From Dasypus novemcinctus (taxonomy: Eukaryota > Chordata > Mammalia > Cingulata > Dasypodidae), in the NCBI RefSeq assembly GCF_030445035.2, contig NC_080702.1, positions 27,792,053-27,856,052 of the forward strand: a stretch of DNA of 64,000 nucleotides, read 5' to 3'. The position numbers were made by a program, and so were the translations under genes. The notes beneath the pieces were generated by a model. That model was not told the origin of the DNA. It worked only from the letters and a program-made list of their open reading frames with translations, and did no database searches. Below, one piece after another: positions 48,203-58,800 of this stretch; positions within the stretch are counted from its first letter, which is position 1, and every line of letters begins with the position of its first letter.

Positions 48203-48348
48203 CTGTTTGTAGACCAAATCCAGGAAGTGGGCCACCACCCACTGAGCGTTGTATTCAGGAGTGGAAATGTTCTCGAATATGATTGGGTCATCACACAGAA
48301 TATCCCAGCATAGCCCCTTCGGTGGGGTGTAGAGGGAAGGGAGAATAC
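48203..48348 (-). CDS. MAN2B1: MAN2B1-like exon 6
   Basis: Residues 257-305. The conserved anchors are LPS-Y-PP, LCWDILCDD and STPEYNA. Between them the sequence is only about half identical to the human exon as I recall it, so this is one of the most diverged exons. It has an N-glycosylation site, NIS. Acceptor catccacag; donor CAG|gtacct, phase 0. Confidence 0.92.
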
Positions 48349-48438
48349 CTGTGGATGCAACACGGGTCGTGGAGGTAAGGGTTGCTCTGGACGCTCGCAT
48401 ACCACCCACTTCTGCACCTTAAGGCCATCATCACTCAC

Positions 48439-48571
48439 TGGTGAAGAGGTCGGCAGATGGGGCCTGCAGGCTGGCACTGCCCCGCCACACCTGCTCCATC
48501 TCAGCCGCCTCCTTTCGAACACGCAAGTCCTGGTAGTCCACGCGCCCCAGGAACAAGCCGTCAAAGCCCAT
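48439..48571 (-). CDS. MAN2B1: MAN2B1-like exon 5
   Basis: Residues 213-256. It begins [15 protein letters not shown] and contains [12 protein letters not shown] and SADLFT, matching the GH38 barrel region of MAN2B1. Acceptor cttcccag; donor ACCA|gtgagt, phase 1. Confidence 0.94.
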
Positions 48572-49051
48572 CTGGGAAGAAGGGAGACTATTCAGAGCAC
48601 AGAGCGGGGAGGGGCGGAACCCAGTTCCCATTTGCTCCCAGCAAGTGTGAGCGGGGCCAGTAGAGGCGGAGTGGGACAGGCCAGGAGTGGGACAGGCCAG
48701 GAGGCCCTTATACCCCTCAACTAAAGGGGAGCAGTGGAGGGAATGACCCAACATGAGGAGGAAGGCAAGTCTAAGTGCAGAGCGGGTTTCCACCCATTTC
48801 AAAACTTGGGATGGGGACGCCAGAACCAGAGTTCAAAGTGGAGGTGGGTCAGAATAAACTGCGTTAGCCAGAACCAGGGAGGGGAGGGGTTGGGGCTCAA
48901 TCTGGTCACAAAAGGGCACACCTTGAGAGGGGTGGCCCAGCTCGAATCAGGGTGAGCAGGCATGGCCTGAGCACAGGGGAAGCTGGGACAAAGGCAGAAT
49001 GCAGTGAGGTGTCCTGGCGTGGGTTGGGCCAAGGGTGGGGTGGGGTGGCAC

Positions 49052-49245
49052 CTGGGCAAAGAGTGAGGCCTGCTCCCGTGAGTGGCCGAAGGGGTCGATG
49101 TGCCAGGCCACGTGGGGGCGGCCGGCTCTGCCAAATGTGTCCTTCAGGAAGCGCAGCCCCAGCGTCATCTGGTCCACAATAGCGCCATAGTAGGTGGTGG
49201 CCTCGTCATTCATCACCCAGCCACCGTTGGCAAATTCTAGGCGCC
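49052..49245 (-). CDS. MAN2B1: MAN2B1-like exon 4: catalytic nucleophile
   Basis: Residues 148-212, including [12 protein letters not shown] and [19 protein letters not shown]. Asp198 in HIDPFGHS matches the catalytic nucleophile and zinc ligand of the family (human D196). This exon is nearly identical to human MAN2B1. Acceptor ctgaccag; donor CAG|gtgcca, phase 0. Confidence 0.96.
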
Positions 49246-49590
49246 CTGGTCAGGAGAAACAAGATGGGGGACAGGTCACAGGTTAGGACCTGGAGTGCAC
49301 AGGGCTTGTGATGCAGGGGCAAGAGGACCTGCCTGAATAGCCATGCTGAGTAAGAGAGAAAAGCCTGAGTCCCTTGGGGTCAGGGATGGAGAGGGTGATA
49401 AAGTTCTCTTGGGGAGGCAGGCTCCTAAGGAAAGAGACTGGTGGATGTGGGGCTTTTCAGGATGCATAGGAGTTCTCTATGCAAGTGAAAGTGAAAGTTC
49501 ACTTTCTGCTGTTCACTTACACAGCAGAAGTACAGCAGAAATAGAAGCCAGACTGGGATTTCTCTTTGAATTTCCTTAGAGCAGGCTCAC

Positions 49591-49764
49591 CTTGATGCAC
49601 CAGCTTCCGCACAGCCTTCTGAATGCCCGATGTCTGCTGGCGCCACCAGTGGGAGAAGAAGGCCATCTCCACGTAGATGAAGCGACGAGAGGGCTTGGCC
49701 AAAAGGGCTCGCACCACTGAGTTCAGGATGTCCTTCACACTCTCAGAAAGCAAGTCATTTGGGT
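49591..49764 (-). CDS. MAN2B1: MAN2B1-like exon 3
   Basis: Residues 90-147. It contains the conserved [19 protein letters not shown] segment of the GH38 catalytic domain. The first half ([14 protein letters not shown]) differs clearly from the human sequence I remember in this region, making it one of the more diverged exons. Acceptor tgcaaacag; donor CAAG|gtgagc; phase 1 out. Confidence 0.93.
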
Positions 49765-49937
49765 CTGTTTGCATGGCACGCAGATGGTAAGGGCACAAGT
49801 GAGACATGGCCACACAAAGAGAGCCAATGCTGGGTGCATCCCAAACCTCAGGGCCCCAGTATTTGGGCCCAGACCTTTGTAGGGGACTCACAGTTGCCCC
49901 TGGGAGGCCCGTGGCTCAGGCCCCACTCTCTACTCAC

Positions 49938-50040
49938 CGCCTTCAAAGTACTGGTCCGCTGTTTTGAGCCAGCCCACGTCATTGTGTGAGTGGGCCACCA
50001 GGTGCACGTTGAGCATGTCTGGCTTCACCTTGGGACACGT
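49938..50040 (-). CDS. MAN2B1: MAN2B1-like exon 2: GH38 zinc motif
   Basis: Residues 56-89, beginning [14 protein letters not shown] and containing [16 protein letters not shown]. His74 and Asp76 correspond to the zinc-binding His-X-Asp of GH38. The middle residue is Asn here, where I remember Asp in human MAN2B1 (THDDVGW). The acceptor follows cctgtgcag and the donor is G|gtgagt, phase 1. Confidence 0.93.
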
Positions 50041-50417
50041 CTGCACAGGGTCCCCAAACCCACACACACAGGCTTTGGCACCTTCCTACCCCAGCCACCC
50101 ACCTTCTACCCCGGGGAAGATCAGAGGCTGGGAAGGAGGGTACCTTTTGCACCTTATCAAATAGAAGTCAAGCGGGCCCAGGTGTCAAAGGTGGGAACAC
50201 TGTGCCTGGCCCATGTGCCAGTGAGGCTGGCCCCCTCCCGTGATGACACCCAAAGGAGACACACATCACAGCCTCAGGCAGACAGACGCACAGCCGTGCA
50301 GCAGGCACACACAAAGCAAACACACCTCCACGCCCTGCACAGACAAGCTCGCTGTGCCCTCGGGCCCACCCCGGCCTGCACCCACTTGTCAGCACTTTCC
50401 CTGCAGGCACCTCACAC

Positions 50418-50582
50418 CTGGTAGCCACCTGCAGCCCCAGACGCCTCCAGGAGCCAAAGCAGGAGAAGGAAGGGGAGAATCTGAGGCCCGGAGACAGCAG
50501 AGTTGGTCCCAGCCCCAACCTTGGGGGTCCCCTCTGTGCCCAGACCCCTGTTGTCCCTGGAATCACGACCGTGGGTGCCCAT
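50418..50582 (-). CDS. MAN2B1: MAN2B1-like exon 1: start codon and signal peptide
   Basis: Encodes residues 1-55. The ATG sits in a fair context (G at -3 and at +4). About 34 hydrophilic residues are followed by a hydrophobic stretch ILPFLLLLWLLEASGAAGGYQ-like in character, a typical signal peptide for ER entry. The end, AGGYQ, matches the AGGYET that precedes the mature enzyme in human MAN2B1. The donor is CAG|gtgtga, phase 0. The start was chosen because it is the only one giving a signal peptide that joins in frame to exon 2. Confidence 0.85.
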
Positions 50583-50654
50583 CGCTCCCAGGCTGCTACC
50601 GTCACCTGCTTATCGGTTGTGGCTGTGACGAAACAAAGGCCCCACCTTCATGTC

Positions 50655-50780
50655 AGGCTGGCCAATCCGGGCGGGTGGGGCGGGGCAGGGGCGGGGCCTG
50701 GCGGTCACGTGGAGGAGATCAAGCCGCTGGAGAGGCTGGTGCGCAGGCGCAGTGCAGCCTGCTCACGTGACAGTCACGTG
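50655..50780. promoter_or_regulatory. GC-rich promoter with three CLEAR-like E-boxes, CCAAT and GC boxes
   Basis: CACGTG occurs at 50706-50711, 50764-50769 and 50775-50780. The middle one reads CTCACGTGAC, one mismatch from the CLEAR consensus GTCACGTGAC bound by TFEB/TFE3; the others match 8 of 10. A CCAAT box on the plus strand lies near 50661, and GC boxes (ggggcgggg-type) cover about 50677-50699. The region is 75-200 bp upstream of the mannosidase ATG, as expected for a lysosomal housekeeping promoter. No TATA box was noticed. Confidence 0.7.
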
Positions 50781-50781
50781 C

Positions 50782-51184
50782 ATGCCCGGCTACCGAAGTG
50801 TGTTCTGGGACCTGAGGCAGGTGAGCGCCCCATCATCCCAGGCAGGGTTGGGGCAGGGGAGAGAGCTGCAACTTAGGGAGCACAGAGGGGAAGGGACCCT
50901 AGGAGGTGGGTAGGTGGAAAAGATGGTGCGTCCATCGGAGTCTTGAGGCAAGTGGCGAGAATTCTCTCCGCAGTCAGCCTTCGAGATCTGCAGATGGGTG
51001 GCCCCCCGGAACTGGAGCCTCAGTTCTATCTGGGGACAGAGCCGTATGTCAGCAGGAAGTGGGATCTGCCTTCAAAGGCAGCCGAAGTTAATCCCTTCTA
51101 CTTCCATCTCGCTGAGAGAAAAAGCCAAACTCCTTGGAGCCCTGGCCTGGTGTATTTTACCTAAATATCATTTAAAATAATAAA
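50782..51184 (+). other. Candidate divergent two-exon transcript from the mannosidase promoter
   Basis: Plus-strand ATG at 50782 in MPGYRSVFWDLRQ, then a good donor CAG|gtgagc after 50820 and a good acceptor ctctccgcag before 50974. The second exon stays open in more than one frame: phase 0 runs to TAA at 51178, and another frame, with PPELEPQFYLGTEPYVSR, runs to TAA at about 51162. An AATAAA signal follows at 51179-51184. I do not recognise the product. It could equally be a noncoding divergent transcript or the first exons of a gene whose rest is absent. Confidence 0.3.
50821..50973 (+). other. Putative intron of the divergent transcript
   Basis: Bounded by gtgagc and ctctccgcag on the plus strand, 153 bp. 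Nothing else is recognised in it. Confidence 0.25.
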
Positions 51185-51199
51185 GATCTAAAGATGCGT

Positions 51200-52835
51200 T
51201 ATAGTTTAGTTGTCATTGGAAAAATCTAATATAACAGTTTTAGAAAGCACATATTAATATAAGCAAGTCTGTCTAGAAGGCCTGTGAAGAATGAAATGAT
51301 GAAAATGAAATGAGGATCCAGTATATATTGTCAGTAGGAAAGTAAAATGGTGCAGACACAATGGAATAGGTCTGGCAGTTCCTCAGAAAGTTGGAAATAG
51401 AATGACCATATGACCCAGCAATCATATATTTTGGTATATATCCAGAAGAACTGGAAGTAGAGACTTGAACCGGTATTTGTACAATATCTGTTTACAAGAG
51501 TATTATCTGCAGTAGGTAAAATATGGAAGCAACCCAGTGTCCATCAAAAAATGAACGGATAGACAAAATATGATATATATATACAAAGGAACATTACTCA
51601 GTCATGAATCGGAAGGATTTTTTAAAATACATGCTACAATTTGAATGAACATGAAAACGGTATAATCTCATTTATGTGAAATACCTAGGAGAAGCCAATT
51701 TCATAGAGACATTTAGCAGATTACAGGTTTCCTGGAATGGGGGAGGGGATGAGGAGGAGAAGAAGGAGTTATTGCTTAATGGGTAAAGAGTTTCTATTTG
51801 AGGTGATGAAAATTTGGGGTAATAGATATTGGTGATGGTAGCATGATATTGCAAATATAATTAATATGTCTGAATTGTACACTTGAAAATGGTGAAAATG
51901 GAAAATAAGTCCCCATTGTAAAAGCCAATCCATTTTGGTTAATATTGCTTTCCGCAACCTAGAAGACTAAGCTTCTTTCACTTAGTGTGTTTCGAAGGTT
52001 TTCATCCCTACTGTAGCTTGCATCAGTCCTTCATTCATTTTTATTGTTGAATAATATTCCATTTTATGGTTATACACCCTTTATTTATCTCTTCATCAGT
52101 TGATGCTCATTTTGTTTGTTTCTACTTTTGGAACTCTTCTGAATAATGCCACTGTGAACATTCATATACAAGTTTTTGTGTGGACATGTTTTCATTTCTC
52201 TTGGGAGTAGAAGTGCTGGGTCATATGGTAACTCTAAGTGTTATCTTTTGGGGAACTGCCAGACTGTTTCCCAAAGTAGCTGTGCCACTTTACATTCCCA
52301 CCAGCAGTGTATGAGACTTCCAATTGCCAACAAGTAAATATGTCTTTTTTTTTTTTATCATATTCATCCTAATTGGTGTGAAGTGCTAGCTCATTGTGTT
52401 TTTTATTTCCCTTTTCCTGATAACTAGTGGTATTGAACCATCTTTTCTTGTGCATATTGGCCATTTGTATATCCTCTTTGGAGAAATGTTTATTCAGATC
52501 CTTGCTCATTTTTAAATTGGGTTGTCTTTTTATTATTGAGTTGGGTGATTTCTTTATGTATTCAAGATATAAGCTCCTTATCCAATATATAATTTGCCAG
52601 TATTTTCTCCCATATAGTGTGTTATCTTTTCATTTTCTTGATGGTGTCTTTTAAACATGGAAGTTTTTACTTTTAATGAACTCCAGTTTATCTGTTTGCT
52701 CTTTTGTTGCTTGTGCTTTTGTTATCTCTTCTAAGAAATCATTGCCAAATCCAAACTCATAAAAATTTACACCTGTTTTTTACCTAAGAATTCCATAGTT
52801 TGAGCTCTTATATTTGGGTCTTTGATCCATTTTTT
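51200..52835. mobile_element. Old LINE-1 fragments in both orientations
   Basis: 51300-51930 is plus-strand ORF2 end (tgaccatatgacccagcaat, ggtatatatccagaagaact). 51960-52830 is minus-strand (gttgaataatattccatttt, tctttgatccatttttttta). Confidence 0.75.
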
Positions 52836-52837
52836 TT

Positions 52838-55800
52838 ATTCTTAATTTTTCAAATGTTACATTAACATGTGGGGTGGATGATCACCAGGGAGGATCATCC
52901 CTGGGAGTCATGTCCCATGCTGGGGGAAAGGCAATGCATCTATAGGCTGAGTTTGGCTTAGAGAGTGGCCACATTTGAGCTACGTGGAGGCTCACAGGAG
53001 GTAACTCTTAGGCAGCCCGCAGCTCTAGGCCTAGTTCATATTTCAGGCACACAGGCTCATAATTGGAGCCATCAGTATCAAGGGCTCATTGTTGGACCGT
53101 TATCTTTGTTGGTCTTTGCCGTTGCACTTGGGGGATTGTTGCTGTTCCATTGGGGAATGTGAAAGAGCTCCGCTGGCCAGGAACTCAGCAATCTCTCCTC
53201 TGTCGTTTCCAACTGAAACCACGATGAAAATATCCAAACCTTTCTTTGTACCCTGTATACATGCCCTGGAGAACTTCCTCCCAACCGTGTGCTCCCCACC
53301 AATGACACCCCACATAAGTGCTCTTCCCCCACCATAGTTGAACCTCTCTGTAGTCCAAAAGTTCTTCAAAAAGGAAGCCCAATATATTGCCAGGTTCCAT
53401 TAAGAGTAAAATGGAATATAGTGATGGGTTTAAAGGTTAGATATAGAATACATAGTAATTTAGAAAAATTAAATAAAGGAAAAATAGATTGGGGTATCAA
53501 AAAAATGAAAAAAAGAAAAAACTTTGTTTTTGACATTTTGCCTTTCATCACTGCTATAGGTGTTGTCCTGTATGTACAGTGGCAAGGCAATTTCTTCCAT
53601 TTCTTCCTCAGTGTCTACCTGCTTTTTTTCCCCTAATCATTAAGTTCATCTTCACATAAGTTCTAGATCACAGTAATTCACATATACAGTATATGGCACT
53701 AACACATATCCAACATCAAACCCTTTTTCCCTTCCCAACAATGATCTTTTTACATGTTCATATTATATTTGCTGCAGATAATGTACAGATATCAAAACAA
53801 TAGCTTTCAAACTTTGTTCCATTTGGGTTTACATTATGATTTATATTTTCAAAATTTTTAGTTATTTTATGTTTTACATTATGGTTTGCATTTTAGCCTA
53901 TAGACTTTTATACATTTTTGGTGTAATTTAACATGTCCTATATCCATCATTGCACGATCTTTTGGAACACTTCCAATGTCCCACAGTTACACTGATTCCA
54001 TGTATTCATTACCTCTTTCCCCTCCCCCCAGGGCCCACCATGGCAATCAATCTTCATTACTTGAAGGACCATATTCAGAGATACTTGGGAAAATGTTGAG
54101 GGCTTGACATACTTGACTGCTCTAACCCATTGGGAGCCACCAATTCTCTCTAGAAATACAATTCTCTCTGTTTGAGAACATCAGTCCTCACCAGGATGTG
54201 GGTATACCTTCACTCTCATTGTATGGGCCTCCATCCAATGATATAACCCACTATGACAAAATGAGCACCCCCACACTCCCTACAAGCTTGCCCTGTGTCA
54301 GCTGCCCCCCTTGAGCATCTTAAACAGGTAACCTTCTGTATTATATTTTGTAAAGAGTTTTTTCTGCATTATAATTTCAACCACATACCTGACAATCTCC
54401 TAAGTTCAAATGTTCCCCCCATCCTCCCCCCAGTTTCTTGGGCCATCTGACCCATCCTCCCATCCATAGCCCCCCTCAACCCTACACAACCCCACCCAAA
54501 GTTATCCCTATGCCCCCATTTTATCCCTTCCCTGTACAAATACTTACCTCCAGCTTATCATAGATTTCACCCAAGTAGGTGTCAGCTTGAAACCTTCCTC
54601 TACCCCCCAACTTCCTTTAAGTTTATCATCCAGTCTCTAGCTCTCTGAGACAGCTTGGTTTACTTATTTCATATCAGAGAGGTCATGTAGTATTTGTCCT
54701 TCAATGCCTGTGTTGCTTCACTCAACATAAGGTTCTCAAGAATCATCCATGTTATCATATGTGTTTGTACTGTATTTGTTCTTACAGCTGAGTAGTATTC
54801 CATTGTATGTATATACCACATTTTATTTATCCATTCATCTGTTGATGGGCTTTTGGGTTGATTGCAACTTTTGGCAATAGTGAATAGTGCTGCTATGAAC
54901 ATGGGTGTGCATATATCAGTTTGTGTCCTTGTTTTCAGGTCTTCTGGGTATATACCCAGCAGTGGAATTGCTGGGTCATATGGCAAATCTATAGCTAGTT
55001 TTTTGAGAAACCGCCAAACTGTCCTCCAGAATGGCTGGATCCTACTGCATTCCCACCAGCAGTGGATGAGGGTTCCCGTTCCTCCACATCCTCTCCAACA
55101 ATTGTAGTCTTCTGATTTTTTGATAGCTGCCAGTCTTACGGGAGTAAGATGGTGTCTCATTGTAGTTTTGATTTGCATTTCCCTAATAGCTAGTAATTTT
55201 GAGCATTTTTTCATGTGTTTTTTAGCCATTTGTATATCTTCTTTGGAGAAGTGTCTGTTCAAATCTTTTTCCCATTTTAAAAATCTGCTGTTTGTCTTTT
55301 TATTGGTAAGATTGGAGTTCTTTATATATGCAAGATATAAGCCTCCTATCAGATATATGGTTACCAAATATATTTTCCTTTGTGTAGGCTCTCTTTTCAC
55401 TTTCTTGACAAACTCCTTTGAAGTGGAGAAGGCTTTAATTTTGAGGAAGTCCCATTTATCTATTTGTTCTTTTGCTGCTCATGCTTTTGCTGTAAAGTTC
55501 ATGAAGCCATTTCCTATTACAAGATCCTGTAGATGCTTCCGTACATTGTTTTCCAAGGTCTTTATGGTCTTGGCTCTTATATTTAGGTGTTTGATCCATC
55601 TTGAGTTGACTTTTGTATAAGACGTGAGTTGGTAATCCCCTTTCATTCTTTGACATATGGATGTCCAGTTCTCCAGGTACCAGTTGTTAAAGAGGCCATT
55701 TTCTCCCAGTTGAGAGGGTTTGGTGGCCTTGTCAAATATCATATGGCTGTATATATGAGGATCTATATCAGAACTCTCAATTCGGTTCCATAGGTCAGTG

Positions 55801-58800
55801 TGTTTCTCCTTGTTCCAATCCCATGCCATTTTCACTACTGTAGCTTTGCGGTATGTTTTGAAGTCAGGTAGTGTGATTCCTCCAATTTCATTTTTCTTTT
55901 TCGATATGTCTTTGGCTATTTGGGGCCTCTTTCCTTTCCAAATAAATTTCATAGTTAGTTTCTCTAGTTCATTAAAGAATGTTCTGTTGATTTTTATTGG
56001 TATTGCATTGAATCTATACATCAGTGTTGGTAGGATAGACATCTTAATAATATTTAGTCTTTCTATCCATGAACAGGGAATATTCTTCCATTTATTTAGG
56101 TCTTCTTTGATTTCCTTGAACAGTCTTGTGTAGTTTTCTGTGTATGTCTTTTACGTCTTTACTTAAATTTATTCCTAGGTATTTGATTTTTTTATTTACT
56201 ATTGTGAGTGGTATTTGATTCCTGATTTCCTCCTCAGATTGCTCATTATTGGTGTATGGAAATGCTACTGATTTTTGTGCATTTATTTTGTAACCTGTGA
56301 ATTTACTGAACTCATTTATAAGTTCTAGAAGCTTTGTTGTAGGCTTCTCTGGGTTTTCTATGTATAGGATCATATCATCTGCAAACAGTGAAGTTTTGAC
56401 TTATCCCTTTCCAATTTGGATGCCTTTTATGTCTGGTCCTTGCCTCAGTGCTCAATCAGGTACTTCTAAGACTATGTTAAAAAGAAGAGGTGATAGTGGG
56501 CATCCTATTCTTGTTCCTGATCTTAGAGGGAAAGATTTTAGGATTTCACCATTTCAAATGACGTTAGCTGTGGGTTTTTCATATATACCCTTTATTATGT
56601 TCAGAAAGTTTCCTTCTATTCCTATCTTTTGCAGTGTTTTTATCAAGAAAGGGTGCTGTATTTTGTCAAATGCTTTTTCTGCATCTATAAATAAGATCAT
56701 GTGATTTTTTTCCATCAATCTGTTTATGTGGTGTATTATATTAATTGATTTTCTTATATTGAACCATCCTTGGATACCAGGAATGAATCCCACTTGGTCA
56801 TGGTGTATAATTAGTTTAATGTGTTGTCGAATACGATTAACAAGTATTTTGTTGAGGATTTTTGCATCTAGGTTTATTGGAGAGATTGGTCTGTAATTTT
56901 CTTTTCTTGTGGTGTCTTTGTTTGGCTTTGGTACTAGAGTAATGTTGGCATCATAGAATGAGTTAGGCAATGTTCTTTCTGTTTTGAATTTTTGGAAGAG
57001 TTTAAGCAAAATTGGCATTAGTTCTTTCTGGAATGTTTGGTAGAATTCACCTGCGAAGCCATCTGGCCCAGGGTTCTTGTTAGATGGGGGGGTTTCTAAT
57101 GACTGATGCTATCTCTTTTCTTGTGATTGGTTTGTTGAGATCATCAACTTCTTTTGTCAATGTAGACTGCTTATGTGTTTCTAGGAATTTGTCCATTTCC
57201 TCTAAATTGTCGTTTTTGTTGGAATATAGCTTTTGAAAGTATCCTCTTATGATAGTCTTTATTTCTGTGGGATCAGTGGTGATATCTCCTTTCTCATTTC
57301 TTTTCTTTTTTTTTTTTTTAAGATTTATTTATTTATTTAATTTCCCCCCCTCCCCTGGTTGTCTGTTCTTGGTGTCTATTTGCTGCGTCTTGTTTCTTTG
57401 TCCGCTTCTGTTGTCGTCAGCGGCACGGGAAGTGTGGGCGGCGCCATTCCTGGGCAGGCTGCACTTTCTTTTTCACGCTGGGCGGCTTTCCTCACGGACG
57501 CACTCCTTGTGCGTGGGGCTCCCCCATGCAGGGGACACCCTTGCGTGTCATGGCACTCCTTGCGCGCATCAGCACTGCACATGGCCAGCTCCACACGGGT
57601 CAGGGAGGCCCGGGGTTTGAACTGCGGACCTCCCATATGGTAGACGGACGCCCTAACCACTGGGCCAAAGTCCGTTTCCCCTTTCTCATTTCTTATTTTG
57701 TGTATTTGCATCTTCTCTCTTTTTTTCTTTGTTAGTCTAGCAAAGGGTTTGTCAATTTTATTGATCTTCTCAAAGAACCAGCTCTTGGTTTTGCTTATTT
57801 TTTCAGGTGCTTTCTTATTTTCTATTTCATTTAGTTCTGCTCTGATCTTTGTTATTTCTTTCTTTCTTTTGGGTTAGGTTTTTTTTTTTTTTTTTTTTTT
57901 ACTAATTCCTCCAAGTGTGCAGTTAGTTCTTCAATTTTAGCTCCTTCTTCTTTTTTGATGTATGAATTTATAGCTCTAAATTTCTCTCTCAGTACTGCTT
58001 TTACTGCATCCCATAAGTTTGGATATGTTGTGTTATCATTTCCATTAGTTTCAAGGTAGTTCCTAATTTCTTTTGAGATTTCCTCCTTGACCTACTGTTT
58101 TTCTAAGGGTATGTTATTTAACTTCCAAATCTTGGTGCCAAATCTGGGTCTCTGACCCTTGCAGATTTCCTGCTTCATTCAACTGTGGTCAGAGAAATTA
58201 TTTTGTATGATTTCAATCTTTCTAAGTTCACTGAGACATTTTTGTGGTCTAAAACGTGGTCTATCTTGGAGAATGATCCATGTGCACTTGAGAAGAATGT
58301 ATATCCTGCTGTATTTGGGTGTAATGTTCTGTATATGTCTATAAGTTCCAGCTCCTCTAATATATTGTTCAAAGTCTTTGTTTCTTTATTGACTCTCTTT
58401 TGAGATGTTCTGTCCAAAGTTGATAGTGCTGTATTAAAACCCCCTACTATAATTGTAGAGGCATCTATTCCTTCACTTAGTTTTTCCAGTGTTTGCCTCA
58501 TATATTTGGAGGCACCCTTGTTGGGAGCACAAATGTTTATGATTGTTCTTTCTTCTTGAAAGATTATCCTTTCACTAATATGTAGTGTCCATCTTTGTCT
58601 CTCACAATTGTTTTGCATTTAAAATCTATTTTGTCTGATATTAATATAGTTACTCCTGCCCTTTTTTGGTTATTGTTTGCTTGTAAGATTGTTTTCCAGC
58701 CATTTACTTTCAACTTCCTTGAATCCCTGGGTCTGAGATGTGTTTCTTGTAGACAGCATATAGATGGGTCATATTTCCTTATCCAGTCTTCCAGTCTGAG

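Noticed and set aside
50168-50605. 145-codon minus-strand ORF beginning with GTG
   Set aside because: It is in a different frame from exon 1; the true start at 50582 gives a signal peptide and joins exon 2.
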